Source of the DNA: Bacillota bacterium
GTDB lineage: Bacteria; Bacillota; Sulfobacillia; Thermaerobacterales; RSA17
Direction of reading: 5' to 3'
Length of the DNA stretch: 64,000 nucleotides
Assembly: GCA_017577485.1 (NCBI GenBank)
Contig: PKRI01000005.1
Span: forward strand, 13,834 to 77,833
This document shows, piece by piece, positions 7,988 to 16,184 of this stretch. Position 1 is the first letter of the stretch. Every line of letters begins with the position of its first letter. The position numbers were made by a program, and so were the translations under genes. The notes under the pieces are model-generated. The model made no database searches. It saw nothing but the letters and a program-made list of their open reading frames with translations, and was not told the origin of the DNA.

Positions 7988-8982
7988 GCCCGACCACCCT
8001 CGCCGCCCGTGCCGGCCGCGCCGCCGGCCCGGCCGTCGCCGCCGGCCTGCGCCGCGCTGCCCGCAGCGTCCCCCGGCGCCGCCGGCAGCAGCCCGTACGA
8101 CGCCATCACCGCCCGGATCCGCTGCTGGTTCTCCGGGGACGGCTCGCACAGCGGCGGCCGCCAGACCGGCTTGATCTTGCCCATCTGGGCCAGGACCCAC
8201 TTTAGGGGTCCCGGGTTGGTCTCCAGGAACAGCGCCTCGTTCATGGGCAGCAGGAAATAATGAAGGTCGATGGCCTCGGCCCAGCGCCCGGCAGCCACCA
8301 GGTTGTAGAGGTCCGCCACCTCGCGGGGGAAGACGTTGCCCGTGGCGCTGACGTGCCCCGCGCCGCCGATGGCCAGCATCGGGTAGCACAGCAGCTCGAT
8401 GCCGCTGTAAACCAGGAAGTCCCGCCCGCACTGGTGGAGCACCTTGCTGACGTGCTCGAAGTCCTTGTTGGACTCCTTGGCCCCGATGATCCTGCGGCAG
8501 TCCCGGCGCAGCCGGGCCATGGTCGCCGGCTCCATGTTGACGGCGGTGCGCCCGGGGATGTTGTAGATGATGATGGGGATCTCCACCGCGTCGTGAAGTG
8601 CCCGGAAGTAGCGGTAGAGCCCCTCCTGGGAAGGCCGGTTGTAATAAGGGACGATCACCAGGGCCGCGTCGGCGCCCAGCTTCTCGGCCACCCGCGTCAG
8701 GCGGATGGTTTCGTCCAGGTTGTTGGTGCCGGTACCGGGCACGAAAGGCACCCGGCCGGCCACGGCCCGGGCCGCCACCTCCATGACGTGTTCCCGTTCC
8801 TCCAGCGACAGCGAACTGGGCTCACCGGTGGTGCCCGTGACCGAGATGCCGTGGCTCCCGCTCTCGATCTGCCATTCGATCAGGTCCACCAGCGTCCGGT
8901 CGTCGATGCTCCCGTCCTCGCGGAACGGGGTCACCATGGGCACGATGGACCCCCGCAGGCGGGAGGGATCCCTGCGCTGCAA
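7984..8982 (-). CDS. DapA-family class I aldolase in the aromatic operon
   Basis: This is an N-acetylneuraminate lyase/dihydrodipicolinate synthase superfamily aldolase. It has GTTGEPSSLS near residues 49-58, the tyrosine block YNIPGRT, and the Schiff-base lysine in IIGAKESN. The barrel ends near GLLP and is followed by a low-complexity Ala/Gly tail of about 35 residues. The TTG start at 8982 follows GGAG by ten bases and lies two bases after the gntR stop. Because it is embedded among hpa genes it more likely cleaves the 2,4-dihydroxyheptenedioate intermediate (the HpaI step) than makes lysine precursors. That role is inferred. Confidence 0.82.
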   Translation of the reverse strand: MQRRDPSRLRGSIVPMVTPFREDGSIDDRTLVDLIEWQIESGSHGISVTGTTGEPSSLSLEEREHVMEVAARAVAGRVPFVPGTGTNNLDETIRLTRVAEKLGADAALVIVPYYNRPSQEGLYRYFRALHDAVEIPIIIYNIPGRTAVNMEPATMARLRRDCRRIIGAKESNKDFEHVSKVLHQCGRDFLVYSGIELLCYPMLAIGGAGHVSATGNVFPREVADLYNLVAAGRWAEAIDLHYFLLPMNEALFLETNPGPLKWVLAQMGKIKPVWRPPLCEPSPENQQRIRAVMASYGLLPAAPGDAAGSAAQAGGDGRAGGAAGTGGEGGRA

Positions 8983-8984
8983 GC

Positions 8985-9659
8985 TCAGTCGTCTCCTTTC
9001 CCGGCCTGGATGGCGGCGGTGGGCGCCCCCGCCCTCCGGCGATAAGCCTCGACGGTCTGCTGCTTGTGCTGGCGCACCACGCGCTCGATCTCTTCGGCCG
9101 GCGCCCCCGCCGCCAGCAGGTCGATGATCTGCTGGTGCTCGAGGCACGAAGCCCGGCCGCGGCTGGGGATGATGTGGAAGATGGTGCGGCGCATCTGGTC
9201 CAGGCGGTCCCAGGCCTGGGTGAGCACATCCACCAGGTACTGGTTGGGGCACCGCCGGTAGATGGTGAAATGGAAGCGGCGATTGAGATCGCTGAAGGCC
9301 TGCAGGTCGTGGCCGTCCAGCGCCGCCAGCATCGCGTCGTTGATCTGCCGCAGCCGGTCCACGTCGCCGGGCGTGATGTGGGGCGCCGCCGCGGAGGTGG
9401 CCGCCCCCTCCAGCACGGCCAGGACCTCCATGGTTTCCACCCACTGCTGGGGGTCCACCGGCGCCACCTGGGCGCCGGCATTGGGGCGGAAGACCACCCA
9501 TCCCTCGGCCTCCAGGCGGCGGATGGCCTCGCGGACCGGCAGGGCGCTGACGCCCAGTTCCCGGGCCAGCTGGTCGATCACCAGGCGGTACCCCGGACCG
9601 TAGACCCCTTCGATGATGCGCTCGCGGATGACGGCGTAGGCCCGTTCCTGCTTGTTCAT
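8985..9659 (-). CDS. GntR-family (FCD subfamily) transcriptional regulator
   Basis: This is a ligand-responsive repressor or activator. Residues 1-70 form the GntR winged helix (ERAYAVIRERI and LGVSALPVREAIRRL) and residues 80-210 the all-helical FCD effector domain with metal-type histidines (HFTIYRR and EHQQII). It is the first gene of the hpa-like operon and lies directly behind a conserved palindromic element that also precedes the liv-type transporter. ATG 9659 is chosen; ATG 9671 would add four residues. No Shine-Dalgarno sequence precedes either, and a TATGAT box ends seven bases before 9659, so the mRNA may be leaderless. Confidence 0.88.
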   Translation of the reverse strand: MNKQERAYAVIRERIIEGVYGPGYRLVIDQLARELGVSALPVREAIRRLEAEGWVVFRPNAGAQVAPVDPQQWVETMEVLAVLEGAATSAAAPHITPGDVDRLRQINDAMLAALDGHDLQAFSDLNRRFHFTIYRRCPNQYLVDVLTQAWDRLDQMRRTIFHIIPSRGRASCLEHQQIIDLLAAGAPAEEIERVVRQHKQQTVEAYRRRAGAPTAAIQAGKGDD

Positions 9660-9681
9660 ACATGAAATCATATACGACTCG
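9657..9681 (-). promoter_or_regulatory. Conserved operator/promoter element of the gntR-hpa operon
   Basis: On the plus strand the element begins TACATGAAATC at 9659 and ends TATACGACTCG at 9681. It matches the element at 16028-16052 at 23 of 25 positions. Its centre, TCATATACGA, resembles the T-x-GTATAC-x-A palindromes bound by FCD-type GntR proteins. On the minus strand it contains TATGAT, a likely -10 box. Autoregulation by the adjacent GntR protein is inferred. Confidence 0.75.
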
Positions 9682-9791
9682 GCCGGGCTGCTTCCCTGCC
9701 CGGACCCGCCCGGCCCGCCAGGTGGATACGCCGCCAGAGCCGCCGGATCACGACCAGGAACGATACCCCAGCCGACCGGCCAGCACCGACC

Positions 9792-10781
9792 TCACGCCAG
9801 ATCCTGCTGGTACAGCACGAAGAGCGTGCCGCCCCGTTCCGTCAGGGCTTCAGGGGACGTGCCCAGCAGCGCCGCCGCGTGGACGGCGGGCAGGCTGGCC
9901 ACCAGGCGGCCGGTGTCCAGGGACCGGAGCCATGCGCGCAGCGCGGCCACGGCAGCTTCGTCGGCCCCAACGAACAGCCGCAGGATCGGGCCCCATCCCT
10001 CCGAAGGCGTCAGCAGGGCCAGGCCCCGGGGCGCCGACGGCGGCCCTGCCACCGCCAGGGTGGAACCGGCCCGCAGCGCTTCCTCCAGTTCCTGGGGGCC
10101 GAAGCCGGCCAGCGTGTAGGGATCGTCCAGGGTGGCCCAAAGGCCCCAGCAGGGCTGCTCGGGGCGCTCACCCCCCTGCTGCGGGTCGTCCAGGCCGCAG
10201 GCCCCGGCGTGCCTGGCCAGCAGCGGCCCCAGGCCGGCCAGGGCCTTCGCCGCGTCCCCGTCGGCGGGACGGCCGGGCGCCAGCACCGCCACCGCCGGGG
10301 CGCCGGGTTCGGTGCCCGTCCGGCCCAGCGCGGCGGGGTTCAGCCCCTCCGCCACCCACCAGCGGCCCATGTCCCGAAAGCCCAGTTTCTCCCGCATCAT
10401 GCGGTGGACGGCGGCGTTGCCCACCTCCGTGATCAGCCGGGCCACCCGGGCACCCAGCCGGCGGGCTTCCTCCATTTCAAAGACCGCCGTAGCCGTGCCG
10501 ATGCCCTTGCCCTCGAAGCCCAGGGCGATGCGCTTGCCCCGCAGCCAGGCCTCCCCGGGGCGCGGGATGTGGATGCTGCAGAGGCCGCAGAGTTGGTCCT
10601 CATAGTAGTAGGCGTAAACGCCGCCGGGGCTGTCCCTGAGCCAGTCCGGCAGCGCGTCCGGCAGGTAGTCCTGCTGCAGCCGGGTCTTGAGTTCCAGGAG
10701 CATGTCCAGCGCCTCCGGCCCCACCCGCCTGCACGACACGCCCGGAAAGCGCGGATCGGTCCATACCGTGCCCGTCGTCAC
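9792..10781 (-). CDS. GNAT-family acetyltransferase-like protein
   Basis: The first half (about residues 10-150) has a GNAT acetyl-CoA fold: strand GVYAYYYEDQLCGLCSI and the pyrophosphate loop FEGKGIGTA, then a helix and LGFRDMGRWW. The second half, about 170 residues, resembles no family I recognise and may be a degenerate second GNAT domain, since it has paired strand/helix patterns and ends in LFVLYQQD. GTG 10781 is used because GGAGG lies ten bases upstream. It follows the liv-type transporter genes behind a strong hairpin, so it may be expressed weakly or separately. Substrate unknown. Confidence 0.72.
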   Translation of the reverse strand: MTTGTVWTDPRFPGVSCRRVGPEALDMLLELKTRLQQDYLPDALPDWLRDSPGGVYAYYYEDQLCGLCSIHIPRPGEAWLRGKRIALGFEGKGIGTATAVFEMEEARRLGARVARLITEVGNAAVHRMMREKLGFRDMGRWWVAEGLNPAALGRTGTEPGAPAVAVLAPGRPADGDAAKALAGLGPLLARHAGACGLDDPQQGGERPEQPCWGLWATLDDPYTLAGFGPQELEEALRAGSTLAVAGPPSAPRGLALLTPSEGWGPILRLFVGADEAAVAALRAWLRSLDTGRLVASLPAVHAAALLGTSPEALTERGGTLFVLYQQDLA

Positions 10782-10853
10782 GCCATTCCTACCTCCGTCC
10801 CGCACGCCCTGCCTCCCCGGCAGCGCCCACCCCAGCGCACCCGGCAAAGGACA

Positions 10854-10886
10854 CCGGGCCCCTGCCGCCGGTGGGCAGGGGCCCGG
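10854..10886 (-). terminator. Strong hairpin at the end of the ABC transporter operon
   Basis: CGGGCCCCTGCC pairs perfectly with GGCAGGGGCCCG around a seven-base loop; one further pair extends the stem to 13 bp. It lies 20 bases past the stop of the substrate-binding protein gene. The transcript tail reads TGTCCTTTGCC, so the U-run is weak, as is common in GC-rich terminators. Confidence 0.65.
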
Positions 10887-10905
10887 GTGCCGCGGCAGGT
10901 TCCCG

Positions 10906-12192
10906 TCAGGGGAGAATCTGCCAGTTCCCGTTCTGGATGGTGATCATGGTGCCGGCCCTGTGGTCCAGGCCGTGATGATCGCCGGCGCTGTAGTTGAAAA
11001 TGCCGGAGATGCCCACGAACTCCTGCACCCGCTCCAGCTCGTCGCGGATGGCCGCCCGGAAGGCGGGCAGGTCGGCCGGATCACCGCCGGCGTTCAGGAC
11101 GTTCTCGATCACGTGGGCCAGGATGGCCATGGCGTCCCAGGCGTGGCCGCCGAAGGTGTTGGCCGTCCCCTGGCCGTAGCGGGCCTCGTACCGGTCGCGG
11201 TAAGCCAGCAGCAGTTCCTTCTGCGGGTCATCGTCGGGCAGCTGGTCGGCCACCAGCAGCTTGCCCGCCGGCATCAGCGTCCCTTCCACCGAGTCGCCGC
11301 CCAGTTCAATGAACTGGCGGTTGGCCACGCCGTGGCTCTGGTAAATGGGCTGGGGCAGCTGCAGGTCATAGATGTTCCGGTGCGCCACGTTGGCCCCGGG
11401 CGGGATGGCCCAGACCAGGAAAGCGTCGGGATTCTGGGCGGCCATGCGGGTGACCTGGGCGGTGGTGTCGGTGTCATCGCGGGCGAAGGACTCCACCGCC
11501 ACGATCTCGAGGCCCTTGCCCGGAGCCAGCCGCTCCAGCTCAACGCGGCCCCCATCGCCGTAGGCGTCGTTGAAGCCGATGAAGGCGATGCGGCGGTGCC
11601 CCTGGGCCACCATGTAATCCGTCATGATGTCGATCATCAGCGCGTCGTTCTGCGGCGTCTTAAACACCCAGTAGCGCTCGTTGACGGGCTCGACGATGGC
11701 GGCCGAAGCGGCCACCGAGATGTTGGGCACGCCGGCCTGCTGGACCACGTCCAGGATGGCCATGCTGGACGGGCTGATGGTGCAGCAGACCACCGCCGCC
11801 ACCTGGTCCTCTTCGATCAGCCTCTGGACCGTCACCACGGCCTGGGTGGGATCCGACTGGTCGTCCTCGATGATCCACTCGATGGGATGGCCGTTGATCT
11901 CGGTCCAGTCGCCCTTGAACAATTCCGCCGTATTCCGCTCGGGCTCACCCAGCGAGCTGGAGTTCCCGGTGATCGAGAACACCAGGCCGATGCGGATCGG
12001 CGTGGCGCTGCCGGTCCCCTGGCCGCCCTGGTCGCCGCCGGAGCCGCCGGTCCCACCGGAGCTGCCCGTACCGCCGGTGCTCCCGCCGCCGGAACCACCG
12101 GTCCCGCCGCCACCGCCGCCGCAGGCGGTGAGGATCAGCGCCAGGATCAGGAGACAGACCCCGAAAACCTTTCGCCAGACTGTCCTCCGCAA
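10906..12192 (-). CDS. Branched-chain-type ABC transporter substrate-binding lipoprotein
   Basis: This is the extracellular receptor of the adjacent ABC importer (LivJ/Peripla_BP_6 fold). It has a signal peptide with lipobox LTAC about 20 residues in, then a long Gly/Ser/Thr linker (about 45 residues), then the ligand-binding domain beginning PIRIGLVFSITG. The start is uncertain. TTG 12192 follows GAGGGGGG by seven bases and is preferred; GTG 12213 would add seven residues. It is the third gene of the transporter operon. Given the operator shared with the aromatic operon, an aromatic acid is a better guess than leucine or valine. Confidence 0.85.
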   Translation of the reverse strand: MRRTVWRKVFGVCLLILALILTACGGGGGGTGGSGGGSTGGTGSSGGTGGSGGDQGGQGTGSATPIRIGLVFSITGNSSSLGEPERNTAELFKGDWTEINGHPIEWIIEDDQSDPTQAVVTVQRLIEEDQVAAVVCCTISPSSMAILDVVQQAGVPNISVAASAAIVEPVNERYWVFKTPQNDALMIDIMTDYMVAQGHRRIAFIGFNDAYGDGGRVELERLAPGKGLEIVAVESFARDDTDTTAQVTRMAAQNPDAFLVWAIPPGANVAHRNIYDLQLPQPIYQSHGVANRQFIELGGDSVEGTLMPAGKLLVADQLPDDDPQKELLLAYRDRYEARYGQGTANTFGGHAWDAMAILAHVIENVLNAGGDPADLPAFRAAIRDELERVQEFVGISGIFNYSAGDHHGLDHRAGTMITIQNGNWQILP

Positions 12193-12265
12193 AGGCGGTA
12201 CCCCCCTCGACACGATTACCGGCGCTGGCGCACAGCGCTACGACGGTCACCGTTCAGGAACCGGA

Positions 12266-15088
12266 TCAGCGTCTCACCTCCCCGCCCACTGCCCCGCCCA
12301 GGAACACGGCCTGGAGTTCCGGGGCGCGACGGAGCCTCCGGGCCTCGCCCGACAGGGCGATGCGCCCGGCCTCCAGGACATAGGCCCGGTCGCAGATGGG
12401 CAGAACCGTGGCTGCGTTCTGCTCCACCAGCACCACCGCCAGGCCGTCATCACGCATGCGGCGGATGACGTTGAGGATGTCGGCCACCACCAGAGGCGCC
12501 AGGCCCAGCAGCGGCTCATCCAGCAGCAGCACCCGCGGCCTGGCCATCAGGGCCCGCCCGATGGCCAGCATCTGCTGCTGCCCGCCTGACAGCGACCGGG
12601 CCGGCTGGTGGCGCTTCTCGTGAAGGATCGGGAACAGGTCGTAAACATGCCGGAGGTCCCGCGCAACGGCGGCGGCGCCGGGGTCGGTTCCGCGGCCCCG
12701 GAACCTGGTGTAGGCGCCCAGGATCAGGTTGTCCTCCACCGACATGGTGTCGAACAACTGCCGGCGCTCCGGCACCAGGGCGATGCCCAGTTCCGAGATG
12801 CGCTCCGCCGGCAGCCCCAGCACTTCCCGGCCCTCGTACCGGACGCTGCCGGTGGCGGGCAGCAGGCCGCAGACGGCCCGCATCAGCGTGGTCTTACCGG
12901 CCCCGTTGGCGCCCAGCACCGCCACGATCTCGCCGGCGCCCACCTGGAAGGACACGTCCCGCAGCACGGGCACCCGGCCGTACCCGGCCGACAGGCTCGA
13001 AACTTCCAGGATCGCGTCGGGAGCCTTCGCCTCGGCGGCCCCGTCCAGAGGCGCCCCGTCGTCGCCGCCGCCCTGCTCGTCGCCCAGGTACGCGGCGATC
13101 ACCCGTGGGTCGCGGCGAACCTGCCCCGGCAGGCCCTGGGCGATGGCCTCCCCGTGGTGGACCACCAGCACGCGGTCGGCCAGCTGCATCAGGAAAGGCA
13201 CATCGTGCTCCACCAGGATGACGGTGACGCCGGCATCCCTCACCTGGCGGATCAGCCGGGCCAGTTCCTGGCGCTCGGCACCGGTGAGGCCTGACGCCGG
13301 CTCATCCAGCAGCAGCAGGCGGGGCCGAGCCGCCAGCGCCCGCGCCAGCTCGATCATGCGGTGGGCGCCGAAGGGCAGTGCATCCACCGGCTGCGGCGCC
13401 AGTTCCGGGCTGCCCACCTGGACCAGGGCGTCCAGAGCCCGGGACCGGGCCGCGGCCTCTTCACGCCCAGTCATGCGCAGCGCGGAAACGGCGAAGCCCG
13501 CGCGCAGGTGCTGGTGCAGGCCCACCATCACGTTCTCGGCCGCGTCCAGCAGCGGGAAAAGCCTCGGGGTCTGGAACGTGCGGGCCACGCCCAGGGCAGC
13601 CACGCGGTGGGCCGGCAGGCCGTCGATGGGGCGGCCGTCCAGCAGGATGCGGCCCGAGGTGGGCCTGAGCACGCCCGAAATCATGTTGAAGAGCGTGGTC
13701 TTGCCGGCGCCGTTGGGGCCCATGATGGCAAAGATCTCGCCGGGGTACACCTCGAAGGACAGGTCGCGGACCGCCACCAGGCCGCCGAAGCGCCGGGTCA
13801 ACCCTTCCACCTTCAGCAGCGGCTCGCGGGAGCCGGCGGGCCCGCCGCCCGGGTTCCCGGCAGCCGTGCTCGCAGCCGCCGGGTTGGCGGCACCCGGGTT
13901 GGCGGCCGTGTTCGCCGCGGGACCCGGCAGCACGCGCACCGGCGCAGGGTTGGCGGCAGCGGGGTTCGCCGGCGCCGGGCTGCCGTGCGGGGCGGCGGCC
14001 CGGGCGGCCGCATCCTGGGGCAGGCGGACCACGTTCCCCATCGGGGGCACGGGCTGGCGGGCAGGGACACCGGACCCGGCCCCGGCGGCCGCCGGGCGCC
14101 CGGCCAGAACCCGGTCCAGCCAGCGGCTGATCCGCGGCCAGAGCCCCTCGGGGCTCAGGATCACCACGGCCGCCAGCAGCACGCCGAAGACCACGATCTC
14201 GTACTCGGCGGCGCTGGCGCCCACCAGCAGCGGGATCACGCTGCGCAGCCCTTCCCGCAGCAGCACGGCCAGCGCCGCGCCCAGGACGGCGCCCGGCACC
14301 GAGGCGATGCCGCCGATGACCGCCATCATCAGAAGCTGCACGGAGAACTCAAAGCCGAAGGGCGAGGGACTGATGAACCCGACGTAATGGGCGTACATGG
14401 CCCCGGCCGCCGCCGCCAGCACCGCGCTCCACACGAAGACCAGAAGCTTGTGACGGGTGGGATCGATGCCGGCGCTCTCGGCGGCCGTCTCGCTGGCGTG
14501 GATGGCCTGCAGCGCGCGGCCGAAGCGGGAACGGATCAGGTTGGACGACATCCAGGCCGCCGCCAGCATCAAGAGGCCCGAGGCGTAGTAATAGACCACG
14601 TTGCCCCGCAGGACCACGTCACCGATGCTGAAGGGCAGGATGCCGGTCAGGCCGCTGGGACCGCCGGTGAGCCCGTACAGCTGGCGGAACAGCACGGTGA
14701 CCACGATGTTGAGGCCCAGGGTCCCCACCACCAGGTAGTGGCCCCGCAGCATCAGGATCGGCGCGCCCACCACGTAGGCCAGCAGGCCGGTGCCCAGCAC
14801 CGCGGCGGGGAACGACAGCCAGGGCGACAGGCCGGCGTGGACGGTCAGGATGCCGGTGATGTAGGCGCCCAGCCCGTAGAAGGCGGCCTGGCCCAGGGAC
14901 ACCTGGCCGGCGTACCCGGCCAGCAGGCTGAGCCCGATGGCGATGGTGGCGTACAGGTAGATGAGGATGAAGATCGACAGCGACAGCCGGCCGGCCAGCA
15001 GCAGCGGCAGGACGGCCCACAGCACCAGGCCGGCGGCGGCCAGCCACCGGTAATGCCGGCCCGGCGCGGCGGCTGTTGAGCCCGTCAT
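12266..15088 (-). CDS. Triple-fusion ABC importer subunit: LivM permease + LivG ATPase + LivF ATPase
   Basis: A single 940-residue protein carries three subunits that are usually separate. Residues 1-330 are a LivM-type permease with about ten membrane spans (block LLAGYAGQVSLGQAAFYGLGA). Residues 330-422 are a linker rich in Ala, Pro and Asn. Residues 424-670 are a LivG ATPase with Walker A GPNGAGKT (457-464) and Walker B LLLLDEP (591-597); its signature is the degenerate LPFGAHRMIE. Residues 692-940 are a LivF ATPase with Walker A GANGAGKT (726-733), canonical LSGGQQQ and Walker B LLLDEP. The reading frame is continuous and overlaps livH by four bases, so it is not a sequencing join of separate genes. 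Confidence 0.9.
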   Translation of the reverse strand: MTGSTAAAPGRHYRWLAAAGLVLWAVLPLLLAGRLSLSIFILIYLYATIAIGLSLLAGYAGQVSLGQAAFYGLGAYITGILTVHAGLSPWLSFPAAVLGTGLLAYVVGAPILMLRGHYLVVGTLGLNIVVTVLFRQLYGLTGGPSGLTGILPFSIGDVVLRGNVVYYYASGLLMLAAAWMSSNLIRSRFGRALQAIHASETAAESAGIDPTRHKLLVFVWSAVLAAAAGAMYAHYVGFISPSPFGFEFSVQLLMMAVIGGIASVPGAVLGAALAVLLREGLRSVIPLLVGASAAEYEIVVFGVLLAAVVILSPEGLWPRISRWLDRVLAGRPAAAGAGSGVPARQPVPPMGNVVRLPQDAAARAAAPHGSPAPANPAAANPAPVRVLPGPAANTAANPGAANPAAASTAAGNPGGGPAGSREPLLKVEGLTRRFGGLVAVRDLSFEVYPGEIFAIMGPNGAGKTTLFNMISGVLRPTSGRILLDGRPIDGLPAHRVAALGVARTFQTPRLFPLLDAAENVMVGLHQHLRAGFAVSALRMTGREEAAARSRALDALVQVGSPELAPQPVDALPFGAHRMIELARALAARPRLLLLDEPASGLTGAERQELARLIRQVRDAGVTVILVEHDVPFLMQLADRVLVVHHGEAIAQGLPGQVRRDPRVIAAYLGDEQGGGDDGAPLDGAAEAKAPDAILEVSSLSAGYGRVPVLRDVSFQVGAGEIVAVLGANGAGKTTLMRAVCGLLPATGSVRYEGREVLGLPAERISELGIALVPERRQLFDTMSVEDNLILGAYTRFRGRGTDPGAAAVARDLRHVYDLFPILHEKRHQPARSLSGGQQQMLAIGRALMARPRVLLLDEPLLGLAPLVVADILNVIRRMRDDGLAVVLVEQNAATVLPICDRAYVLEAGRIALSGEARRLRRAPELQAVFLGGAVGGEVRR

Positions 15089-15984
15089 TCGCGGACCGCC
15101 TCCTCACTGTAGAGCACGCCGTGACGCAGCGCGGGCAGCGCCCGCCAGAGCAGGACGGCGATGAGCATGATGAAGGCCACGGCATCCCGGTAACCCGAAG
15201 GCAGCAGGCCGGCCGCCATGGCTTCGACCACACCCAGGAACAGGCAGCCCAGCACCGTGACCGGGTAATTGTGCAGGCCGGCCAGGACCGCGCCCACGAA
15301 GCCCTTGAGGCCCAGCATGAAGCCCATGTCGTAGGTGGCCAGGGACAGCGGCGTGATCATGACGCCGCTCAGGGCCGCCAGGCCCGCGCTCAGGGCGAAG
15401 GCCGCCCCGCCCATGGCCATGACGGGGATGCCCATGAGCCGCGCGCCCACCGGGTTGACCGCCGACGCCCGCAGCGCCCGCCCCCGCACCGTGTAGTTGA
15501 ACCCCAACCACAGGGCCAGCATCACCAGCGCGGCCAGCCCCAGGATCCAGAGGTGCTGCTTCTGCAGCACCGCCAGGGAGATCCTGACGGTGCCCGGCGT
15601 GAACGCCGGCAGGGTGTAGGACCGGGTGCCCCAGAGGATCAGGGCGACGCCCTTGAGGGCCAGGTGCAGGGCGATGCTGATGATCAGCAGCGTCAGGCCC
15701 CCGGCGCTCTTCTGCCGGGCCGGCTGCAGGGCCACCCGGTACACGCCGGCGGCCAGCACCATCACCGCCGCCAGCGCCGCCGGGATGGCCACCGGGAAGG
15801 GCACGCCGGCCGCCAGCAGGCTGACGGTGATCAGGGCGCCGAAGGTGGCGAACTCGCCGATGGCCACGTTGACGATGCGGGTGGTGCTGTAGACCACCAC
15901 CAGGCCCAGGCCCAGCAGGGCGTAGATGGCCCCGTTGCTGATGCCGGTGGCAAGAAGCTGGATGAGCCTCTGCTCAAGTGACAT
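15085..15984 (-). CDS. Branched-chain-type ABC transporter permease (LivH family)
   Basis: This is the second membrane subunit of the importer. The 299 residues have about eight membrane spans and the LivH blocks GISNGAIYALLGLGLVVVYS and RIVNVAIGEFATFGA near the N-terminus, plus GLKGFVGAVLAGLHNYPVTVLG near the C-terminus. ATG 15984 follows AGGGG by seven bases. It is the first gene of the operon and lies 44 bases downstream of the element shared with the gntR operon. Confidence 0.9.
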   Translation of the reverse strand: MSLEQRLIQLLATGISNGAIYALLGLGLVVVYSTTRIVNVAIGEFATFGALITVSLLAAGVPFPVAIPAALAAVMVLAAGVYRVALQPARQKSAGGLTLLIISIALHLALKGVALILWGTRSYTLPAFTPGTVRISLAVLQKQHLWILGLAALVMLALWLGFNYTVRGRALRASAVNPVGARLMGIPVMAMGGAAFALSAGLAALSGVMITPLSLATYDMGFMLGLKGFVGAVLAGLHNYPVTVLGCLFLGVVEAMAAGLLPSGYRDAVAFIMLIAVLLWRALPALRHGVLYSEEAVRE

Positions 15985-16027
15985 ACGCAATCCCCTGCTT
16001 CGTCTTGATGCTGAGCCGAAAAAACTT

Positions 16028-16052
16028 CGTACATGAAATCGTATACGACTCG
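16028..16052 (-). promoter_or_regulatory. Second copy of the GntR-type operator, upstream of the ABC operon
   Basis: The plus strand begins TACATGAAATC at 16030 and ends TATACGACTCG at 16052. It contains the perfect palindrome TCGTATACGA, the form expected for FCD-type GntR regulators. It differs at only two of 25 positions from the element at the gntR start. The surrounding sequence is unusually AT-rich for this genome, as expected of a promoter. Confidence 0.75.
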
Positions 16053-16184
16053 TTTCGAAATTCACCTGCAGGGTGGGGGTGGGTGTTCCGGCGGTCGTGG
16101 TGTTCGCCCCGGCCGGGCCCCATCCCATGCCATGAGGGGTCGGGTGGGCGGCGAAGGTCTCAGTCCCAGGCTGGCCGCAGGGGG

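Noticed and set aside
12266..15088. The LivM-LivG-LivF fusion as an assembly artefact
   Set aside because: The frame is open throughout, linkers have normal codon use, and four-base overlap with livH is intact; nothing suggests a lost stop.
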